64,000 nt of DNA from Eudorina sp. 2006-703-Eu-15 (taxonomy: Eukaryota; Chlorophyta; Chlorophyceae; Chlamydomonadales; Volvocaceae). Position numbers and translations under genes: made by a program. The notes below the pieces were generated by a model. The model ran no database searches. It was not told the origin of the DNA and saw only the letters and a program-made list of their open reading frames with translations. The stretch covers positions 186,001 through 250,000 of the forward strand of contig BDSI01000064.1 in the NCBI GenBank assembly GCA_003117195.1, in the 5' to 3' direction. Positions 61,397-64,000 of this stretch are shown here, piece after piece (the first letter of the stretch is position 1; each line of letters starts with the position of its first letter).

Positions 61397-63687
61397 TCAC
61401 GCGTAGAAGGCCTGGATGCTGTCGGGGAGTTGCATCGGCGGCGCCGGCTCCTGCGCCTGTGTCCACGCATGGATGAGCTCCAGCGCCGCGTCCACGCGCT
61501 CGTCCGGCGGCAGGAACGGGATGACCGACTCGAGCTGCTCGTGCAGCCCCGACTCCGGGCGCAGCTGGTGCAGGGGGGGCATCCACGCCTGCTCCTCCTC
61601 CGGAATTTGCTCAAGCTTCAGCGTCCGCTCAGTAAGTAAGCTAGAAGACTTGAGGCGCTGCGCCTGCAGATAGTACGCCTGCAGGTGGATGTAAAAATGC
61701 CAGCAGGTAAGAGCTAGCACGGCAATACTTCACCTTCACCCGACCGCTTCAAGTAAGTAACATCCCGCCCTCAAGTGACATCCCGCCACCCTAGCTCCCC
61801 ACCTGCGTTGGGGTCAGCCCAGTCCACGCAATGACCTCCTGGCCGCGTATGGTGTACACGATGTGCCTCATGCCGTCCGTCAGGTCCACCAGCACAGGGC
61901 ACGGCCCATAGGCGCACGCGGCCAGCAGCGCAAGAATCGCCTGGCCCTGAGATGCTTTGAAGGCCTGCGTGCGGAACCAGCGGCACCAGTGGAAATCACA
62001 GAATGTTTCTTCACAACACGTTGTGCTACATACACAAGTGCACGACAGGACCTCAAGCCACGTGACATGTTCATGCTCGGCAGCGTCTGCACGACAGAGT
62101 AAAACACGTTACACCTTACCTCCGGCTTTGTGTGCTCATAAACGATGCGGCATTGCTGCAAGGAAGAGAGTCGCGCCAGGTTGTAAGGCGCTATGCAACC
62201 GTCGAAGATCCCCCTGAAGGCCTTGTTGCCGTGTTTAATCATCAGGGATCCATTTGTGCAGTTGTGGACGTCGTAGATTTTGAAGCCCGACCGGCCAAAC
62301 CGAACACCCAGGAGCGTCAGCTGCACCTCATGGTGCTCGAGCAGCGCTCCTGTGGCCTCGTTCTCGGTTTCGTAGCCAGAAATGTCAAAGCCGCTGATTT
62401 CGGGCATCTGATCAGGTAGCTGCAGCTCACCCGCAAATTCATCGTTACCATTGACCACCACCATTTTCAGGTCGCCCAGGAACTCGAACGCCTCCGTTTC
62501 GCTGACTTTGGAGAAGGGCTTGGGCTCGCGGGGAGCCGCCTGTGCCTCCAGCACTGCCTGAGCCGCCCGATGCGCGACTTGGCGCAGAGTCGCCATATCC
62601 ACCCCTGCCGCGCTCTGCACGCCCAGTCCAGCCGCCGAGGCTGCCCAACATGGGAATGAACGGGGATATGTGAAGATTAGGAGCTGCATGCCGCTGCAAG
62701 GTTCAGGAGGGTGAGCGCTCAGTCATAGTGCAGAGGTGGATCCCCACGATGGCCAGCCTACTCCGCCGCACTCTTCACTGTAGCATGATCGCATACGTAC
62801 TGAACCGCCGCGGGGTGCTAGAGCTGGTGCTTTTATTCAGGTGAAGTCGCCTGTGGGCAGATCCCTGGGCCATTCCAACGAAAATTCACCTGCTCCTGCC
62901 GCGCAGGACCTGGACCCCTCAGCCCCGACTAACTACCGCCGACCCGCCCCCACGCCTCCCACTCATGGCTCCTATCTTGCTTGTTGGGCTACATCCGGAC
63001 ATCAGGGGTCCGTCCCCGTGCCCTTGCCCCACTGTCCAGCAGGCCTTCCAGAGCCCCCAAATCTCATGTGAGCCCATTCAAGGTCAGGACTCAGACTTCG
63101 CAAGGCTACACGTTGCTTTCGCGGAAAGGACCTCGTCAAGCCTGGATGGTGGCCCCGCCTCCCACCGGAGGGGCACTATTCCAACACCCCGAGCACGCCA
63201 CGCCGTGGCCCCCAGCCCCCACCAACTACCTACCCCGATACCCACCCCAATACGCGATGGCCCCACTCTAATGCCGGTTCCCAATGAACTGTGTGCCGCT
63301 TTTTGCGTTAGCCCAACCGCGGGATGCTAGAGCTCCCCAAGCCCTGGTGAGCCGCCGCGGCTGAACGTGGGAGCAGTCGGGGGTCACAAGTAAAAAAAAC
63401 AAGCAAATTACGAAGTGCACTCCTCTGCACGTTCCAGGCGCGCACGTCTGCATGGACGCAAGCGGCTTTCCAAAATCGCCAGACTGTATAAGCTTTCTTG
63501 ATGTTCCAGACTGACCTTCCCTGCGAAGGAGCGCCTTAACTGCCTTGGCAGCCACGTCTTCTGGCCCGGAGACGACCACCGGGGCATCTTTAACGTATTT
63601 CGAAGTTAGGAGGATAATTCGCGCTTCGGCCTTCTCATCCGCCGATAAGCCAGGAAGGCCGTCCAGCGTCGTGGACCAGTCGGCCAT
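61397..63687 (-). CDS. Four-exon protein with possible PD-(D/E)XK-type nuclease core (Crinkler-like)
   Basis: Exons on the minus strand: 63687-63516, 62640-62120, 61964-61803, 61678-61397. All junctions are GT-AG and in phase, 378 aa, stop TGA. The N-terminus is a short acidic/Ala region (MADWSTTLDGLPGLSADEKA). The middle has a predicted beta-rich block: KAFRGIFDGCIAP, then QQCRIVYEHTKPE, then ASQGQAILALLAAC, then PVLVDLTDGMRHIVYTI. The order D, E-x-x-K, Q-x-x, followed by a hydrophobic helix and LTDG, resembles the restriction-like nuclease core of Crinkler/CR proteins found in many protists and algae. This is a resemblance, not a proven homology. The C-terminal exon is Glu/Pro/Gln-rich and ends IQAFYA. 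No signal or membrane segment is evident. The start was chosen because it gives an uninterrupted first exon. Confidence 0.72.
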
Positions 63688-64000
63688 CGCCGTGGGTCTC
63701 AGACAAGGAGGCACGCAAATGATGTAAGGGCTTCGCTGAGCTCCGAGGTCCAGCTACTGTTTGAGAGCTGTGGCTGAGAGTATGGGAAACTCGGAGAGCT
63801 TGGCTCAGATGGACTCCAAGTAACGACAAATGCATCAGCGATCGAAGCAACAATTTTGTAGACTATGCCACGCAAAACAATAACGTGATCCAATCACACA
63901 TCATACTCGATGCGTTAGCTCTAGGGTTCTAGGGTACGGCGTGACGAGCAGCTTCGCTTTTGCTTCTGATTGTAGAGATGTTAGCCTAGGAAAATATTGA
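63688..64000. promoter_or_regulatory. Upstream region of the four-exon gene
   Basis: No coding signal. It should contain the promoter of the minus-strand gene starting at 63687. No TATA box was seen. The sequence is AT-richer toward 63880-64000. Confidence 0.35.

Overview
The window reads as nuclear DNA of a GC-rich green alga, most likely a chlamydomonadalean/volvocine species. The genes are split by short GT-AG introns with strong GTGAGT/GTAAG donors and TGCAG/CCCAG acceptors. The proteins have Ala-, Pro- and Gln-rich low-complexity segments, and the intergenic DNA is full of CA, GCC and ACAG microsatellites and retroelement debris. No bacterial operon, rRNA, tRNA or CRISPR array was found. 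Exon models were built by hand from splice sites and reading-phase continuity, without transcript data.

Layout. 0-10 kb holds host genes: the first exon of a secreted protein (minus strand), divergent from a complete four-exon isochorismatase-like hydrolase, then the 3' end of a RING-H2 membrane protein (minus). 10-22.4 kb is a segmental duplication. Copy A carries an intact six-exon C2-domain (SRC2-like) gene. Copy B carries the same gene broken by two LINE insertions and surrounded by smaller insertions. 22.6-38.6 kb is a retrotransposon block. A LINE with a (CA)n tail is present as a nearly full-length but frameshifted copy (about 29.3-36.9 kb). It is preceded by a head-to-tail array of its 5'-truncated 3' ends, each separated by a (CA)n tract. 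It is followed by a divergent copy interrupted by a hAT-like MITE.

42.3-53.2 kb looks like a single 10.9-kb DNA transposon. It has 18-bp termini, long (about 280 bp) internal inverted arms and a matching flanking ATG (or TATGA). It carries two convergent multi-exon genes: a protein of about 1,467 codons with possible DDE-type acidic motifs and a Cys/His cluster, and a Cys-rich protein of about 252 aa. It has been invaded by a deleted TA-flanked pogo/Tc1-like element, and its left end carries or abuts a 1.3-kb relative with a large palindrome. I could not place the large element in a known superfamily; it is the best candidate for something undescribed. 53.4-57.2 kb holds two more LINE fragments, one with a CAAC tail and one with an ATTC tail. 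57-61 kb is repeat-rich intergenic DNA with a nested foldback and a duplicated exon fragment. 61.4-63.7 kb holds a complete four-exon gene (minus) whose middle region resembles the nuclease part of Crinkler-type proteins.

How the parts relate: several LINE families here end in a similar TGTAAC-type motif and then carry different microsatellite tails (CA, ATTC, TTAATAA, TTAC). That suggests related machinery priming on short tandem repeats. Host genes are interrupted or duplicated by this activity.
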